From Streptomyces sp. XY006 (GTDB lineage Bacteria > Actinomycetota > Actinomycetes > Streptomycetales > Streptomycetaceae), in assembly GCF_002237655.1 (NCBI RefSeq), contig NZ_NOKT01000011.1:62001-126000 (forward strand): a DNA stretch of 64,000 bases, in the 5' to 3' direction. Positions within the stretch are counted from its first letter, which is position 1. Every line of letters begins with the position of its first letter. Shown here in pieces: positions 41,351 through 49,762 of this stretch. Both the position numbers and the translations under genes were made by a program. The notes beneath the pieces are model-generated. The model had not been told where the DNA came from. It did not search any database and worked only from the letters and a program-made list of their open reading frames with translations.

Positions 41351-42751
41351 ATGAGACGACTCGGTGTGATCCTCGCCGCCGCCCTTGCCGTGCCGGCACT
41401 GTCCACCCCCGCCACCGCGGCCGGAGAACCGGCCCCCGCGCCGTGTCCGGCCACCGTGGCGGACATCGCGGAGTGTTACACCGGGCGCAGCGCGGACGGC
41501 GCCTACTACGCGATCGCCGTTCCCGAGAAGTGGAACGGCTCCCTGGTGATGCACGCGCACGGCGGGCCGGACCTGGGCGCGGAATCCGATCCCGAGCGCA
41601 GCGTCGGCGACCTCGAACGCTGGTCGGTCATGGTCGAGCAGGGGTACGCCTGGGCCGGTTCCTCCTACCGCCGCGGCGGCTACGGCACCAGGATGGCCGC
41701 GGCCGACACCGAGAACCTGCGCCGGCTCTTCACCGAGGAGTTCCGCGAGCCCGAGCGGACCTACCTGCACGGCCAGTCGTGGGGCGGGAACGTCGCCGCG
41801 AAGACCGTCGAGGTGTACGGCGCGAAGAAGCACGGCCCCTACGACGGCCTGCTGCTCACCAACGGCGTCCTGGGCGGGGGTTCGCGCGGCTACGACTACC
41901 GGGTGGACCTGCGCGCGGTCTACCAGTACTACTGCCGCAACCATCCACGGCCGTCCGAGGAGCAGTACCCGGTGTGGCAGGGGCTGCGCGCGGGCTCGAC
42001 CATGACGACGGCCGGGCTGCGCGCCCGGCTCCAGGAATGCACCGGGTTCGCCTCACCGCCCGGGGAACGGACCGCGCTGCAGCAGCGCAACCTCGACGAC
42101 ATCCTCGGCGTCACCGGGATCCCCGAGCGGACCCTGGAGTCGCATCTGCGGTTCGCCACGTTGACCTTCCGCGACATCGTGCACGACCGGCTGGGCGGAC
42201 GAAACCCCTTCTCGAACAAGGGAGTCGTCTACTCCGGCTCCCACGACGACGCCGCGCTCAACGCCGGTGTCGAGCGCTTCTCCGCCGACCCCACCGCGGT
42301 ACGCGACCTCTCCTGGGACAGCGACCTCACCGGCCGGGTCACGATCCCCGTCCTCACCCTCCACGCGATCGACGACCCGACGGCGTTCGTCGAGCACGAG
42401 GCCGCCTACCGGGCCACCCTGCGCGGCGCCCACCGCGACCGGTACCTCGTGCAGACCTTCACCGACGAGCACGAGCACAGCGGGCTGAGCGCCGCCGAGT
42501 ACGCCACCTCCGTCGCGGCGCTCGACACCTGGGTCCGCACCGGCAGGAAGCCGACCCCGTCCTCGATCGCCGCGTCCTGCCCCGCGTTCGACGCCACCTA
42601 CGGCACGGGCTGCTTCTACGAGCCGTCCTTCACGCCCGCGCCGTATGCCACGCGGGTCAACCCCCGTCCCGGCGGGCTGCACTGGCCGGCGCTGACGGCC
42701 CGGCAGGAGAAGGAGTGGAGCCGGCTGCCGTCGGTGGGCATCGCACCCTGA
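41351..42751 (+). CDS. secreted alpha/beta hydrolase
   Basis: The 466-aa protein has a clear signal peptide (MRRLGVILAAALAVPALSTPATA-A) and an alpha/beta hydrolase body. Nucleophile elbow is HGQSWGGNVAAK (Gln before Ser, uncommon), acid in LHAIDDPTAF and His in DEHEHSGLS. Several Cys pairs suggest disulfides. The overall layout resembles the hydrolase at 33644-35050, so the two may be distant paralogs with different substrates. GGAGGAACAGGAG precedes the ATG. It is divergent from the orphan binding protein across 183 bp. The substrate cannot be named. Confidence 0.78.
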   Translation: MRRLGVILAAALAVPALSTPATAAGEPAPAPCPATVADIAECYTGRSADGAYYAIAVPEKWNGSLVMHAHGGPDLGAESDPERSVGDLERWSVMVEQGYAWAGSSYRRGGYGTRMAAADTENLRRLFTEEFREPERTYLHGQSWGGNVAAKTVEVYGAKKHGPYDGLLLTNGVLGGGSRGYDYRVDLRAVYQYYCRNHPRPSEEQYPVWQGLRAGSTMTTAGLRARLQECTGFASPPGERTALQQRNLDDILGVTGIPERTLESHLRFATLTFRDIVHDRLGGRNPFSNKGVVYSGSHDDAALNAGVERFSADPTAVRDLSWDSDLTGRVTIPVLTLHAIDDPTAFVEHEAAYRATLRGAHRDRYLVQTFTDEHEHSGLSAAEYATSVAALDTWVRTGRKPTPSSIAASCPAFDATYGTGCFYEPSFTPAPYATRVNPRPGGLHWPALTARQEKEWSRLPSVGIAP

Positions 42752-42916
42752 GCGGTCCGAGGGCCGCGAGGGGTACCGGCTGGTCCGGGAGCAGCGCTCG
42801 GGTGCGACCCGCGGGTTGTGCCCGAGGACCCGGCGGCATCGCGCGGGCCGGGGCGGGTACCTCGCTCGCATGGTCCTTCATGCACAGGAGCGGTTTCCGG
42901 CGCACCGGGAGGCCGG

Positions 42917-43627
42917 ATGACGGCCTCGGAGAAGGCGGCGCGAAGGGTCGCTGAGGCCGCGGCGAACGCGCCCGCCGAGCAGGTGCCGCGACGGGTGTGC
43001 GAGGCCGTGTCCGAAGGGCTCGGCATGGACGGCGCCACCCTCGCCCTGCTCACCGACACCCCCTCGCGGCAACTGCTCGCCGCGACGGACGACGACGCCC
43101 TCACCCTGGAGGACATCCAGTTCACGCTGCTGGAAGGGCCCTGTATCAGTGCCGCCCGCACCGGAGAGCCCGTAGCGGTGCACGATCTGCGCCACGAGCT
43201 CACGCCGTGGCCCCTGTTCGGGGCGACCCTGCGCGAGAGACTGCCGCGGGTCGTGTCCGTGTACGCCTTGCCCCTCTTCTTCGGCGACTACGTCCTCGGC
43301 ACGGTCGACCTGCTGGGCCTGCGGCCCCACGCGCTCGGCGCGGAGGCGCTCGCCGAGGCGGCCCGTGTGGCCGACGCGGTGACGGCCGCGCTCATGACGA
43401 CCCGCGAGATGCTCCTCACCGGGTCGCGGGCACCGGCCTGGGAACCGCGCGACCTCGTCCGCGCCCACTGGTTCGACACCGCGCGGGCCGTCGGCGCCCT
43501 GGCGGCGCGGCGGGGGATCGGACAGGAGGACGCGCTGGCCCTGATGCGCGCCGAGGCCTTCCGCACCGGCAAGCCGCTGGCGGACATCACCACGGACATC
43601 CTGCGCGACCCGCCCGGGCAGCCGTAG
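42917..43627 (+). CDS. GAF-ANTAR domain regulator
   Basis: The 236-aa protein has a GAF domain (about 20-160; GMDGATLALLTDTPSRQLLAATDD, LLEGPCISAARTGEPVAVHDL) and a C-terminal ANTAR domain (about 180-230; ARAVGALAARRGIGQEDALALMRAEAFRTGKPL). ANTAR domains bind paired hairpins in nascent RNA and prevent termination, so this is a signal-controlled antiterminator. The GAF ligand is unknown. GGGAGG precedes the ATG. No sensor kinase is adjacent. Targets should contain dual hexaloop hairpins; none was seen beside it. Confidence 0.88.
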   Translation: MTASEKAARRVAEAAANAPAEQVPRRVCEAVSEGLGMDGATLALLTDTPSRQLLAATDDDALTLEDIQFTLLEGPCISAARTGEPVAVHDLRHELTPWPLFGATLRERLPRVVSVYALPLFFGDYVLGTVDLLGLRPHALGAEALAEAARVADAVTAALMTTREMLLTGSRAPAWEPRDLVRAHWFDTARAVGALAARRGIGQEDALALMRAEAFRTGKPLADITTDILRDPPGQP

Positions 43628-43680
43628 GCGGCGTCCGCCGCCGGGCCGGGCCCTGAGCGACGGCGCCCTCCCCCGTCACG

Positions 43681-44295
43681 TCACAGGACGTCGTAGGTCA
43701 GGTGCGTCGCCGTCGTCGTCGGGACCACGCTCCGTCGCACCAGGGCGCGGGGCGCCCCGCCGGTGAACAGGGGTGTCCCGGCGCCCAGCACCACGGGGGC
43801 CAGGTGCAGGGTCAGTGTGTCGACCAGGCCGTCCTCCAGGGCCGAGGCGATCGTCGCGCCGCCGCCCATCAGGACGACGTCGAGGTCCTTGCCGCTGCGC
43901 GACGAAGCCTGCTCGGCACGCCCGCGGGCGACGGTGACGGCGTCGGCCACTCCGGTGGTGACGAACGTCCAGTCGAGGCCGGTGAGCCGCACGGAGGCGG
44001 GCGGCGAGCCGGTCACGACGACGAAGGCGGGCTTGCCGGCCTCGCCCGCGCCGTAGCCGGTGGTGTCGTCCCAGCCGTGCGGCCCGTCGACCACGTCGAA
44101 CAGCCGGCGTCCGAGGACGACGGCGCCCGAGCGGGCCGTGGCCTCACGCAGGACCCGCCGGTCGTCGGGGTCGTCGGAGAACGCCCAGGTGTGCAGGGCC
44201 TCGCCGCCGGTGCCCAGGCCGTTGTCGGGGCCCGGGCCGGGACCGGTGACGAAACCGTCGAGCGAGACCGAGATGTCGGCGATGATGCGTGTCAT
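43681..44295 (-). CDS. dihydrofolate reductase family protein (RibD C-terminal domain)
   Basis: The 204-aa product has the RibD_C/DHFR-like fold: MTRIIADISVSLDGFVTGPG at the N-terminus, GAVVLGRRLFDVVDG, DVVLMGGGATIASALEDGLVDTLTLHLAPVVLGAGTPLF in the C-terminal half. Such stand-alone proteins are NADPH reductases of unknown substrate. It lies 31 bp downstream of the SDR gene on the same strand and may be co-transcribed with it. Its start at 44295 lacks a strong ribosome site. Confidence 0.88.
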   Translation of the reverse strand: MTRIIADISVSLDGFVTGPGPGPDNGLGTGGEALHTWAFSDDPDDRRVLREATARSGAVVLGRRLFDVVDGPHGWDDTTGYGAGEAGKPAFVVVTGSPPASVRLTGLDWTFVTTGVADAVTVARGRAEQASSRSGKDLDVVLMGGGATIASALEDGLVDTLTLHLAPVVLGAGTPLFTGGAPRALVRRSVVPTTTATHLTYDVL

Positions 44296-44325
44296 ACCAG
44301 GGCAGACCCGATCCGCCGCCCGGAT

Positions 44326-45117
44326 TCATCGCTCGGGCCGCAGCGCCTGGTGGAAGCCGGTGCTGACGGCGGTGAGGCCGCCGTCGACGACCAGGGTGGT
44401 GCCGGTGATCCAGGCGGCGTCCGGCGAGGCGAGGAAGGCGACGGCCGCCGCGATGTCCTCCGGCTCGCCGACCCGGCCGAGCGGGTACAGCCCGCGCACC
44501 GCCTCCAGGTCCTCGTCGCGGCCCTCCCAGGCGCTGGTGCGCACGGTGCCGGGCGCGACCAGGTTGACGCGGACGCCCCGGGCGGCGGCGTGACCGGCGA
44601 GGGTGCGCGTGAGGGAGCCCAGGCCGGCCTTGGCGGCGCTGTAGGCGTGGTTGCCGAAGTCCTGCAGGCCGTTGACCGAGCCGACGGAGACGATCGCGCC
44701 GCGGCCGGAGGCGGCCAGGTGCGGCAGGGCCGCGCGGCAGCAGCGGTAGGCGCCGGTCAGCGTGACGTCCAGGTCGCGGGCCCAGGACTCGTCCGGTTCG
44801 TCCTCGAAGAGGGGCGCGTCGGGCGAGCAGTGGGCGGCGCAGTTGACCAGTACGTCGAGGGAGCCGAAGGTGTCCACGGCGTGCGTGACGGCGGCCTCGA
44901 CCGCCTCCCGGTCGGCCACGTCGCACGCGGTCCCCTCGGCGGGCAGTCCTTCCTCGCGCAGGGCCCGCGCGGTCCGCGTCGCCGCCTCGGGGTCGCGGTC
45001 GGCCACCAGGACCCGTGCCCCTTCCCGTGCCAGCCGCCGCGCGGTGGCGGCGCCGATGCCGCGGGCCCCACCGGTGACCAGTACCCCGTACCCCTCGAAA
45101 CGCCTGGTGTCCGTCAT
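44326..45117 (-). CDS. short-chain dehydrogenase/reductase
   Basis: The 263-aa classical SDR has cofactor motif VLVTGGARGIGAATA, NCAAH after strand 4, catalytic Ser in SVGSVNG and the Tyr/Lys pair YSAAKAGL, and ends GTTLVVDGG. Arg/Asp at strand 2 (ADRDPEA) suggests NAD preference. The substrate is unknown. TACGGT (45124-45129, minus strand) ends six bases before the ATG at 45117, so the mRNA should be leaderless. It probably heads a two-gene unit with the DHFR-family gene and diverges from a LysE exporter. Confidence 0.9.
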   Translation of the reverse strand: MTDTRRFEGYGVLVTGGARGIGAATARRLAREGARVLVADRDPEAATRTARALREEGLPAEGTACDVADREAVEAAVTHAVDTFGSLDVLVNCAAHCSPDAPLFEDEPDESWARDLDVTLTGAYRCCRAALPHLAASGRGAIVSVGSVNGLQDFGNHAYSAAKAGLGSLTRTLAGHAAARGVRVNLVAPGTVRTSAWEGRDEDLEAVRGLYPLGRVGEPEDIAAAVAFLASPDAAWITGTTLVVDGGLTAVSTGFHQALRPER

Positions 45118-45206
45118 GCGCCGACCGTACAAGCCCGGGTGCGGTGTCCGGGCCCAGGGGTACTCGACCGGGCCGTCACCTCACGGGCGGCGAGCGGAGG
45201 CTTCGG

Positions 45207-45857
45207 ATGACGGTCGATCTGTTCGGTTTCCTCGGCGTGGTGCTGGCGGCCTACGTGGTGCCCGGCCCCGACTTCCTCGTGGTCGTCAGATCGGCGGCCG
45301 AGGACCCGGCGAAGGGCAGGGCCGCGGCCCTGGGCGCCCAGACCGGGCTGTGTGTGCACATGCTGGCCGCCGCCGCCGGGCTGTCGGTGGTCGCCGCCCG
45401 TTCGCCCCTGGTGTTCGACGCGATCCGGCTGCTGGGCGCGGCCTATCTCGTCTTCCTCGGCGTACGGGCCGTGCTGGCGGCCCGCCGGGCCGCCCGGGAG
45501 CGCACCCGCACCCCCGGGCCGGTGACAGCGGGGGCCGCTGCGGCGGGCGGGGCCGGACCGGGACGCCTGCGGGAGGCGTTCTCGCAGGGGTTCTTCACCA
45601 ATGTGCTCAACCCCAAGGCGGCGCTGTTCTTCCTGAGCGTGCTCCCCCAGTTCGTCGACGGCGACGGTTCCGTGGCACGCCAGATCTTCCTGCTGGGCGT
45701 GCTGGACGTCCTCATCGGCGTCGGGTACTGGTTCGCCCTCGTGGCCGTCGCCGCGCGCCTGCGTGCGCTGCTGTCCAGGCCGGCGGTCCGGCACCGCTGG
45801 GAGCTGGGCACCGGCTGGCTGTTCATTGCCATCGGCGTGACGGTCGCCGCCGCCTGA
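45207..45857 (+). CDS. LysE family translocator
   Basis: The 216-aa protein has six hydrophobic helices and the LysE/RhtB signature VVPGPDFLVVVRSAAEDPAKGRAAALGAQTG near the N-terminus, then FSQGFFTNVLNPKAALFFLSVLPQF. It exports amino acids or related small molecules. The loop at ~95-115 (RRAARERTRTPGPVTAGAAAAGGAGPG) is a low-complexity insertion. GGAGG precedes the ATG at 45207. It is divergent from a leaderless SDR gene with ~90 bp between. Confidence 0.9.
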   Translation: MTVDLFGFLGVVLAAYVVPGPDFLVVVRSAAEDPAKGRAAALGAQTGLCVHMLAAAAGLSVVAARSPLVFDAIRLLGAAYLVFLGVRAVLAARRAARERTRTPGPVTAGAAAAGGAGPGRLREAFSQGFFTNVLNPKAALFFLSVLPQFVDGDGSVARQIFLLGVLDVLIGVGYWFALVAVAARLRALLSRPAVRHRWELGTGWLFIAIGVTVAAA

Positions 45858-45925
45858 CCCGGGCGGTAATCCGGGCGCCGCGGGGTAATGGGAGGTCCAT
45901 CAGATCCCGTTGGAAGGAGCCGAGG

Positions 45926-46351
45926 ATGACCGATGACGCCTACCTGTTCCTGCTGGACGATCCGTCCGTGCCGCTCGGGGTGGCCCCCGCCGCCGTCGGT
46001 GATCTCGCGTGCATGGAGACGCCCGCGGTCCGGGCCTGGCTGGACGCCCAGGGCAGCACACCGACCTCTCCGCGACTGCGGCTGCTGCCGCCGGAGGAGA
46101 CGGCGGCCCTGCCCGAGGACGCGGAGCGGCTGCCCGTGCCGCTCAGCGACGAGGAGTTGAGCCGCGTGCGGCACGGGATGGCGCCGCAGTCGCTCGCCGG
46201 GATCGAGGAGGAACTGCTGGCCTACCGCGACTGCGCGGACGGCCGGGACGGCCTGATCGGACGGGCGCTGGCCGCCGGTGTGCCGCCGCACCGCGTCGTC
46301 GAGCTGACCGGTGTGGATCCGGCGACGGTGACCGCGGCCGCGGGCCGCTGA
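45926..46351 (+). CDS. conserved Streptomyces protein of unknown function (DUF6003-like)
   Basis: The 141-aa soluble protein begins MTDDAYLFLLDDPSVPLGV and contains LACMETPAVRAWLDAQG, LRLLPPEE and a helical C-terminus ending LTGVDPATVTAAAGR. It appears similar to the DUF6003 family found in streptomycetes, but I could not verify this. The C-terminal segment has helix-turn-helix-like character (GRALAAGVPPHRVVELTGVDPATV), so weak DNA binding is possible. GGAAGGAG lies upstream of the ATG. Convergent with the BrkB gene. Confidence 0.65.
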   Translation: MTDDAYLFLLDDPSVPLGVAPAAVGDLACMETPAVRAWLDAQGSTPTSPRLRLLPPEETAALPEDAERLPVPLSDEELSRVRHGMAPQSLAGIEEELLAYRDCADGRDGLIGRALAAGVPPHRVVELTGVDPATVTAAAGR

Positions 46352-46391
46352 AGGCCGTGGCCCCGGCGAGCGGCCCGCGTCCGTCGTCCCC

Positions 46392-47357
46392 TCACCTGCC
46401 CGGCCCGGGATCCGGCTGGACGGCTGAGGTGATGCCGGCGCGGGCCGCTTCCAGCTGGGCGGCGAAGGCGATGCCGAGGAAGAGGGCGACGGCGGTGAGG
46501 TTCGCCCACAGCAGCAGGGCGATGAACGCGGTGAGCGGCCCGTAGACGGCGCCGAAGGCCCCGCTCTCCTCGACGTACAGCGCGAGCAGCCAGGTGGCCG
46601 ACACCCACAGCAGCAGATGTACGGCCGAGCCGAAGGCCAGCCAGGTGTAGCCGGGCTGGACGCGGCGGGGTGACCAGCGGAAGATCACGGCGGAGGCGAT
46701 CCAGGCGAGGGCGAGTCCCACCGGGATGTCGAGCACGCCCCACCAGGGCAGGCCGTCCTCCTCCCAGCCGGCGGTGTCCGCCACCGCGTCGCCCACGGCC
46801 TCGCCGGCGACGAGCACGACGAAGCCGAGCACGAGGGGCAGTCCGGCGGCGAGGGCGAGCAGGATGGCCCGGCCGTATTTGCGTGGGAAGGGCCGGTCGC
46901 GCTCGATGCCGTAGATGCGGTTGGCGCCGCGTTCGATCTGGCCCATGGCCGAGGCGAGGTTCAGCAGGGCGAAGCCCAGGCCCAGCCAGAGCGCCAGGGT
47001 GCTCCAGACGTCGCCGTGCGCGGTGCGCCGCGTGCCGTCGAAGGCGTCCTGGACGATCTCGGCGCTGGCGCCCGGCACGATCCGGCCCAGGGTGAGCTCG
47101 ACGACCCGGCCCACGCCCTCGGTGTGCACGGAGGTGGCGAGTCCGACGAGCGCCACGGTGCAGGGGACCAGCCCGAGCACCACCTGGAAGGCGAGGGCCC
47201 GCGCGTTGGTGAACCCGTCGGCGTAGCGGAACCGGGCGAAGGAGTCGGTCAGCAGCCGCAGTCCCCCGTAGTGGCGCAGCGCGGTGAACGCCTCGTCGCC
47301 GGAGAGCTCCTCCCCGATCATGTCCCGGGTCTGGGGGACGTGGACGGCTGTACCCAT
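46392..47357 (-). CDS. YihY/BrkB family inner membrane protein
   Basis: The 321-aa protein has about six transmembrane helices and the family motifs: ARALAFQVVLGLVPCTVALVGL in the first helix region, GFALLNLASAMGQIERGANRIYGIERDRPFPRKY, and FGAVYGPLTAFIALLLWANLTAVALFLG at the end. BrkB-like proteins were once annotated as RNase BN; the function is probably transport or membrane remodelling. The ATG at 47357 follows AAGGGAG at 12 bases. The gene follows the secreted protein at 47541 but is separated from it by a terminator. Confidence 0.85.
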   Translation of the reverse strand: MGTAVHVPQTRDMIGEELSGDEAFTALRHYGGLRLLTDSFARFRYADGFTNARALAFQVVLGLVPCTVALVGLATSVHTEGVGRVVELTLGRIVPGASAEIVQDAFDGTRRTAHGDVWSTLALWLGLGFALLNLASAMGQIERGANRIYGIERDRPFPRKYGRAILLALAAGLPLVLGFVVLVAGEAVGDAVADTAGWEEDGLPWWGVLDIPVGLALAWIASAVIFRWSPRRVQPGYTWLAFGSAVHLLLWVSATWLLALYVEESGAFGAVYGPLTAFIALLLWANLTAVALFLGIAFAAQLEAARAGITSAVQPDPGPGR

Positions 47358-47488
47358 GGCGTGGACGCTCCCTTGTCGAACGGCTGCTCCCAGACCGGTT
47401 GCCCCGTGAGCCTTCCCGTGCGACCTCGGAGTGTGCACGACTTCGCGGGCCGCTCCCCCGTACGCGCCGGCCGGTCCCCCTACCGCGG

Positions 47489-47526
47489 CCGGCCCCGCGC
47501 GGCGGGGAAGCGCCGTGCGGGGCCGG
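47489..47526 (-). terminator. terminator downstream of the secreted beta-rich protein gene
   Basis: CCGGCCCCGCGCGGCG (47489-47504) pairs with CGCCGTGCGGGGCCGG (47511-47526) over 16 bp with one imperfect position, around a GGGAAG loop. It starts 15 bp past the stop codon at 47541. It separates that gene from the BrkB gene downstream. Confidence 0.75.
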
Positions 47527-47540
47527 TCGCGGGTGGCGGA

Positions 47541-48212
47541 TCAGCCGCGGGTGAACACCTCGTCGCGGGTGGAGCCGGTGGAGCACAGCTTCTTCTCGTC
47601 GGCCGTCATGGGGCGGGACTTGACGACGACCGCGTTGTGCTTGCCGTCGGTGCCGTTCGGGGCGGGGCCGGTGATCACGTCGGGGACGAACCAGTAGTAG
47701 TGGTCCCACTTCCGGTCGTCGTAGTGGGTCTGCCAGGTGCCGGTGATCTGCTGCATCACCTGGGACCGGGAGATCCAGCCCACCTCTCCCGGCTTCACCG
47801 TCACCGTGAACGAACTGGTCTCCGTGCGCGAGCTCTGCCACGTGTAGTTGTAGGTGGCGGTCACGCTGGCGGTGACGATGCCCTCGATGCCTCCGCCGAC
47901 CGTGACCGAGCCGCCCACCGAGTGGGAGGACCCCACGGTGTCGGCCCACGACATCGACTGGGAGGCGGGCGAGTCCGTGCAGTTGTAGAGCAGGTCGGAG
48001 ACCTGCCGGGGCTCGCCCAGGTAGGCCTCGCCGAGCTGCGGGGAGTTGAAGGTGCACTTGCCTTCGCCGGAGGCGCAGTCGGCCAGGATCTGCTGTGCGG
48101 TGGGCTGTTCCCCGGCCGTGGCGGGCACGGCCGCGGCCAGGATCGTGCCGAGTGCGGCCGCCGTCAGTGCCGTGGTACGGCGGCCGTACCGCGGGGTGCG
48201 GTGGGTCTTCAT
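47541..48212 (-). CDS. secreted beta-rich protein, possibly aerolysin-like
   Basis: The 223-aa precursor has a Sec/Tat-type signal peptide (cleavage near ATA-GE, residue 33). The middle (about 85-140) is a run of alternating Ser/Thr/Gly and hydrophobic residues: SMSWADTVGSSHSVGG, SVTVGGGIEGIVTASVTA and TYNYTWQSSRTETSSFTV. It is followed by KPGEVGWISRSQ and YYWFVPDVI. Such amphipathic strand pairs flanked by Ser/Thr-rich sequence are the hallmark of aerolysin/ETX-MTX2 pore formers; this is inference by pattern. Two Cys pairs lie at the ends. A sigma-70-like promoter (TTGATG-N18-TCAAAT) is visible at about 48350-48385. Confidence 0.6.
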   Translation of the reverse strand: MKTHRTPRYGRRTTALTAAALGTILAAAVPATAGEQPTAQQILADCASGEGKCTFNSPQLGEAYLGEPRQVSDLLYNCTDSPASQSMSWADTVGSSHSVGGSVTVGGGIEGIVTASVTATYNYTWQSSRTETSSFTVTVKPGEVGWISRSQVMQQITGTWQTHYDDRKWDHYYWFVPDVITGPAPNGTDGKHNAVVVKSRPMTADEKKLCSTGSTRDEVFTRG

Positions 48213-48243
48213 GGGTCTCTCTCATCCTCGGTGCGTGGGGGGA

Positions 48244-48288
48244 CGGTGACCGCAGGGCCCGGTGGTGCTTCAGGGGCGGCGGTCACCG
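48244..48288. promoter_or_regulatory. 10-bp inverted repeat in the 5' leader of the secreted beta-rich gene
   Basis: CGGTGACCGC (48244-48253) and GCGGTCACCG (48279-48288) are exact inverted copies with 25 bases between. Each arm is itself partly palindromic (GGTGACC, GGTCACC). They lie 32-76 bases upstream of the ATG, downstream of the likely promoter in an AT-rich patch (48340-48385) that also has TGATG-AAT-CATCA. Operator pair or leader hairpin are both possible. Confidence 0.4.
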
Positions 48289-48396
48289 CCTGTTGCCGAA
48301 GAGACTCACGTAAAGACCGACCCACCTGTACCAAGGAACGGCAAAGTTGAATTTGATGTTCAGAACTGATGAATCATCAACTTGCCGTGGGAGTGG

Positions 48397-49602
48397 TCAG
48401 TTGAGGGGGTCGAGGGTGAGGTAGGCCTGGCGCGGGTTGCCGTCGTGGACGAGGGACTCGTGGTGGCCCACGTCGTCGAAGGCGAAGGCGTAGGCCTTCC
48501 CGTCGGCCATCTGGGCGTGGATCTTGCGGGCGTAGTGGTTGGTGACGTTGTCCTGGTAGAAGGCGCCGGCGCCGGTGTCCGGCTGGTTGGGGTTGGTCAG
48601 GAGCGTGGAGCGGTTGAAGCCGGCGCACAGGGTGCGGGAGATCGGGCCGCGCACCTGGTCGTTGGGCGCGTCGAGCAGCCGGTGGCAGCCGAAGACGGAG
48701 GACGCGTCCGGCTTCTGGAAGCTGGTGACGACGGCACCGGCGCTGTTGGTGAAGTGCATGACGCCGCCGGAGACCCGGCCGTAGTACTTGGTGCCCGGCT
48801 GGTCGGCGAACGGCGTGACGGTCAGGGTCGACGTGGCGTACTTCTGCCAGACGCGGTTGATGTAGTCGTCCATGACGTTGGCGGGCAGCGCGCCCGTCTC
48901 CAGGCCGTACAGCGGCGACAGGGCGCGCAGGACGGTGCCGTCGGAGCGGGTCTGGATCAGGTTGGCCCAGCCTCCGGGCTGTCCTCGCAGGGCGTTGAAG
49001 AAGCCGTTGTAGCCACCGGGCTTGAGCCGGCCGGTGGTCGCGGTGGTGCCGTCGGACCGCTGCACCCCGACCGCGTACGGGACGGAGAACATGTCGACCT
49101 GCGTGCTGTTGATCCACAGCCCGGAGTCGTTGAGCGTGTACTCCGACCAGTTGAACAGGATGTTGCGGTTGGGGTCGGTCGGGTTCTGCACGGCGGGCTG
49201 GACCAGGCCCCCGGTGGTGAGCTTGAAGACCAGCTTCTGCCCGTAGGAGAAGTACACCCGGCCGGAGAACTTGGGGAGGCGGATGGTGGTCGACTGCCCT
49301 GCCGCGGGGCCGGGGATGGAGGCGTCGGGGGCGGGCGTCGGGGGGTTGCCGCCCGCGGGCCAGGGGTGGAAGGTGCCGTTGGCGTCGGCCCAGCCCTGAC
49401 GTCCGGTCGCCAGGTCCGTGCCGAGGTTGTAGATGTACACCTGGTCGCCGCGGGCCGAGTTGTTGGTGATCTTGAAGGGGATGGTCGCGGGGACCGCCGC
49501 GTGGGCCGGTGCGGCGGTTCCGGCCGCGAGCAGGGAGCCGGTGAGGGCCGCGGCCAGGGCGAGACCCATGACTCTGACCCGGTGTCCGAGTGTCCGTAGC
49601 AC
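48397..49602 (-). CDS. secreted beta-1,3-glucanase, glycoside hydrolase family 64
   Basis: GH64 enzymes cut beta-1,3-glucan (laminarin, fungal wall) to laminaripentaose. The 401-aa precursor has a signal peptide (to AHA-AV, residue 35) and the GH64 pattern. This includes PFKITNNSARGDQVYIYNLG, SGRVYFSYGQKLVFKL, FNWSEYTLND and STQVDMFSVPYAVG with catalytic Glu/Asp candidates. Also present are CHRLLDAPNDQ, ISRTLCAGFNRSTL and NHYARKIHAQMADGKAYAFAFDDVGHHESLV. There is no extra carbohydrate-binding module. GTG at 49602 follows GGAGG. A LacI-type palindrome lies 40 bp upstream, so induction by glucan sugars is likely. Confidence 0.93.
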   Translation of the reverse strand: MLRTLGHRVRVMGLALAAALTGSLLAAGTAAPAHAAVPATIPFKITNNSARGDQVYIYNLGTDLATGRQGWADANGTFHPWPAGGNPPTPAPDASIPGPAAGQSTTIRLPKFSGRVYFSYGQKLVFKLTTGGLVQPAVQNPTDPNRNILFNWSEYTLNDSGLWINSTQVDMFSVPYAVGVQRSDGTTATTGRLKPGGYNGFFNALRGQPGGWANLIQTRSDGTVLRALSPLYGLETGALPANVMDDYINRVWQKYATSTLTVTPFADQPGTKYYGRVSGGVMHFTNSAGAVVTSFQKPDASSVFGCHRLLDAPNDQVRGPISRTLCAGFNRSTLLTNPNQPDTGAGAFYQDNVTNHYARKIHAQMADGKAYAFAFDDVGHHESLVHDGNPRQAYLTLDPLN

Positions 49603-49642
49603 GCTCTGCCTCCGTTCGACGAGTGGGGCGTTCCGGGGAGTT

Positions 49643-49656
49643 TGAGAGCGCTCTCA
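49643..49656. promoter_or_regulatory. LacI-family operator (TGAGAGCGCTCTCA) upstream of GH64 gene
   Basis: This is a perfect 14-bp palindrome, 41 bp upstream of the GTG. It differs from the Streptomyces CebR box TGGGAGCGCTCCCA by one symmetric substitution. LacI-type repressors of cellulase, glucanase and xylanase genes bind such sites. It explains how the glucanase could be kept off until oligosaccharides are present. Confidence 0.8.
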
Positions 49657-49702
49657 GAGTTACCTTTTGGTCCGGACCTGTCAATGAGTTGGACATGCTG
49701 AC

Positions 49703-49750
49703 GCCGCCCCGCGGGGGCGCGCCGTCGTCGGCGCGCCCCCGCGGGGCGGC
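49703..49750. terminator. 22-bp perfect terminator stem after the NRPS gene
   Basis: GCCGCCCCGCGGGGGCGCGC-CG (49703-49724) pairs base for base with its complement at 49729-49750 around a TCGT loop. It begins 13 bp beyond the NRPS stop codon. It closes the biosynthetic operon and insulates it from the glucanase gene on the same strand. Confidence 0.9.
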
Positions 49751-49762
49751 GGGGCGGGCGGA

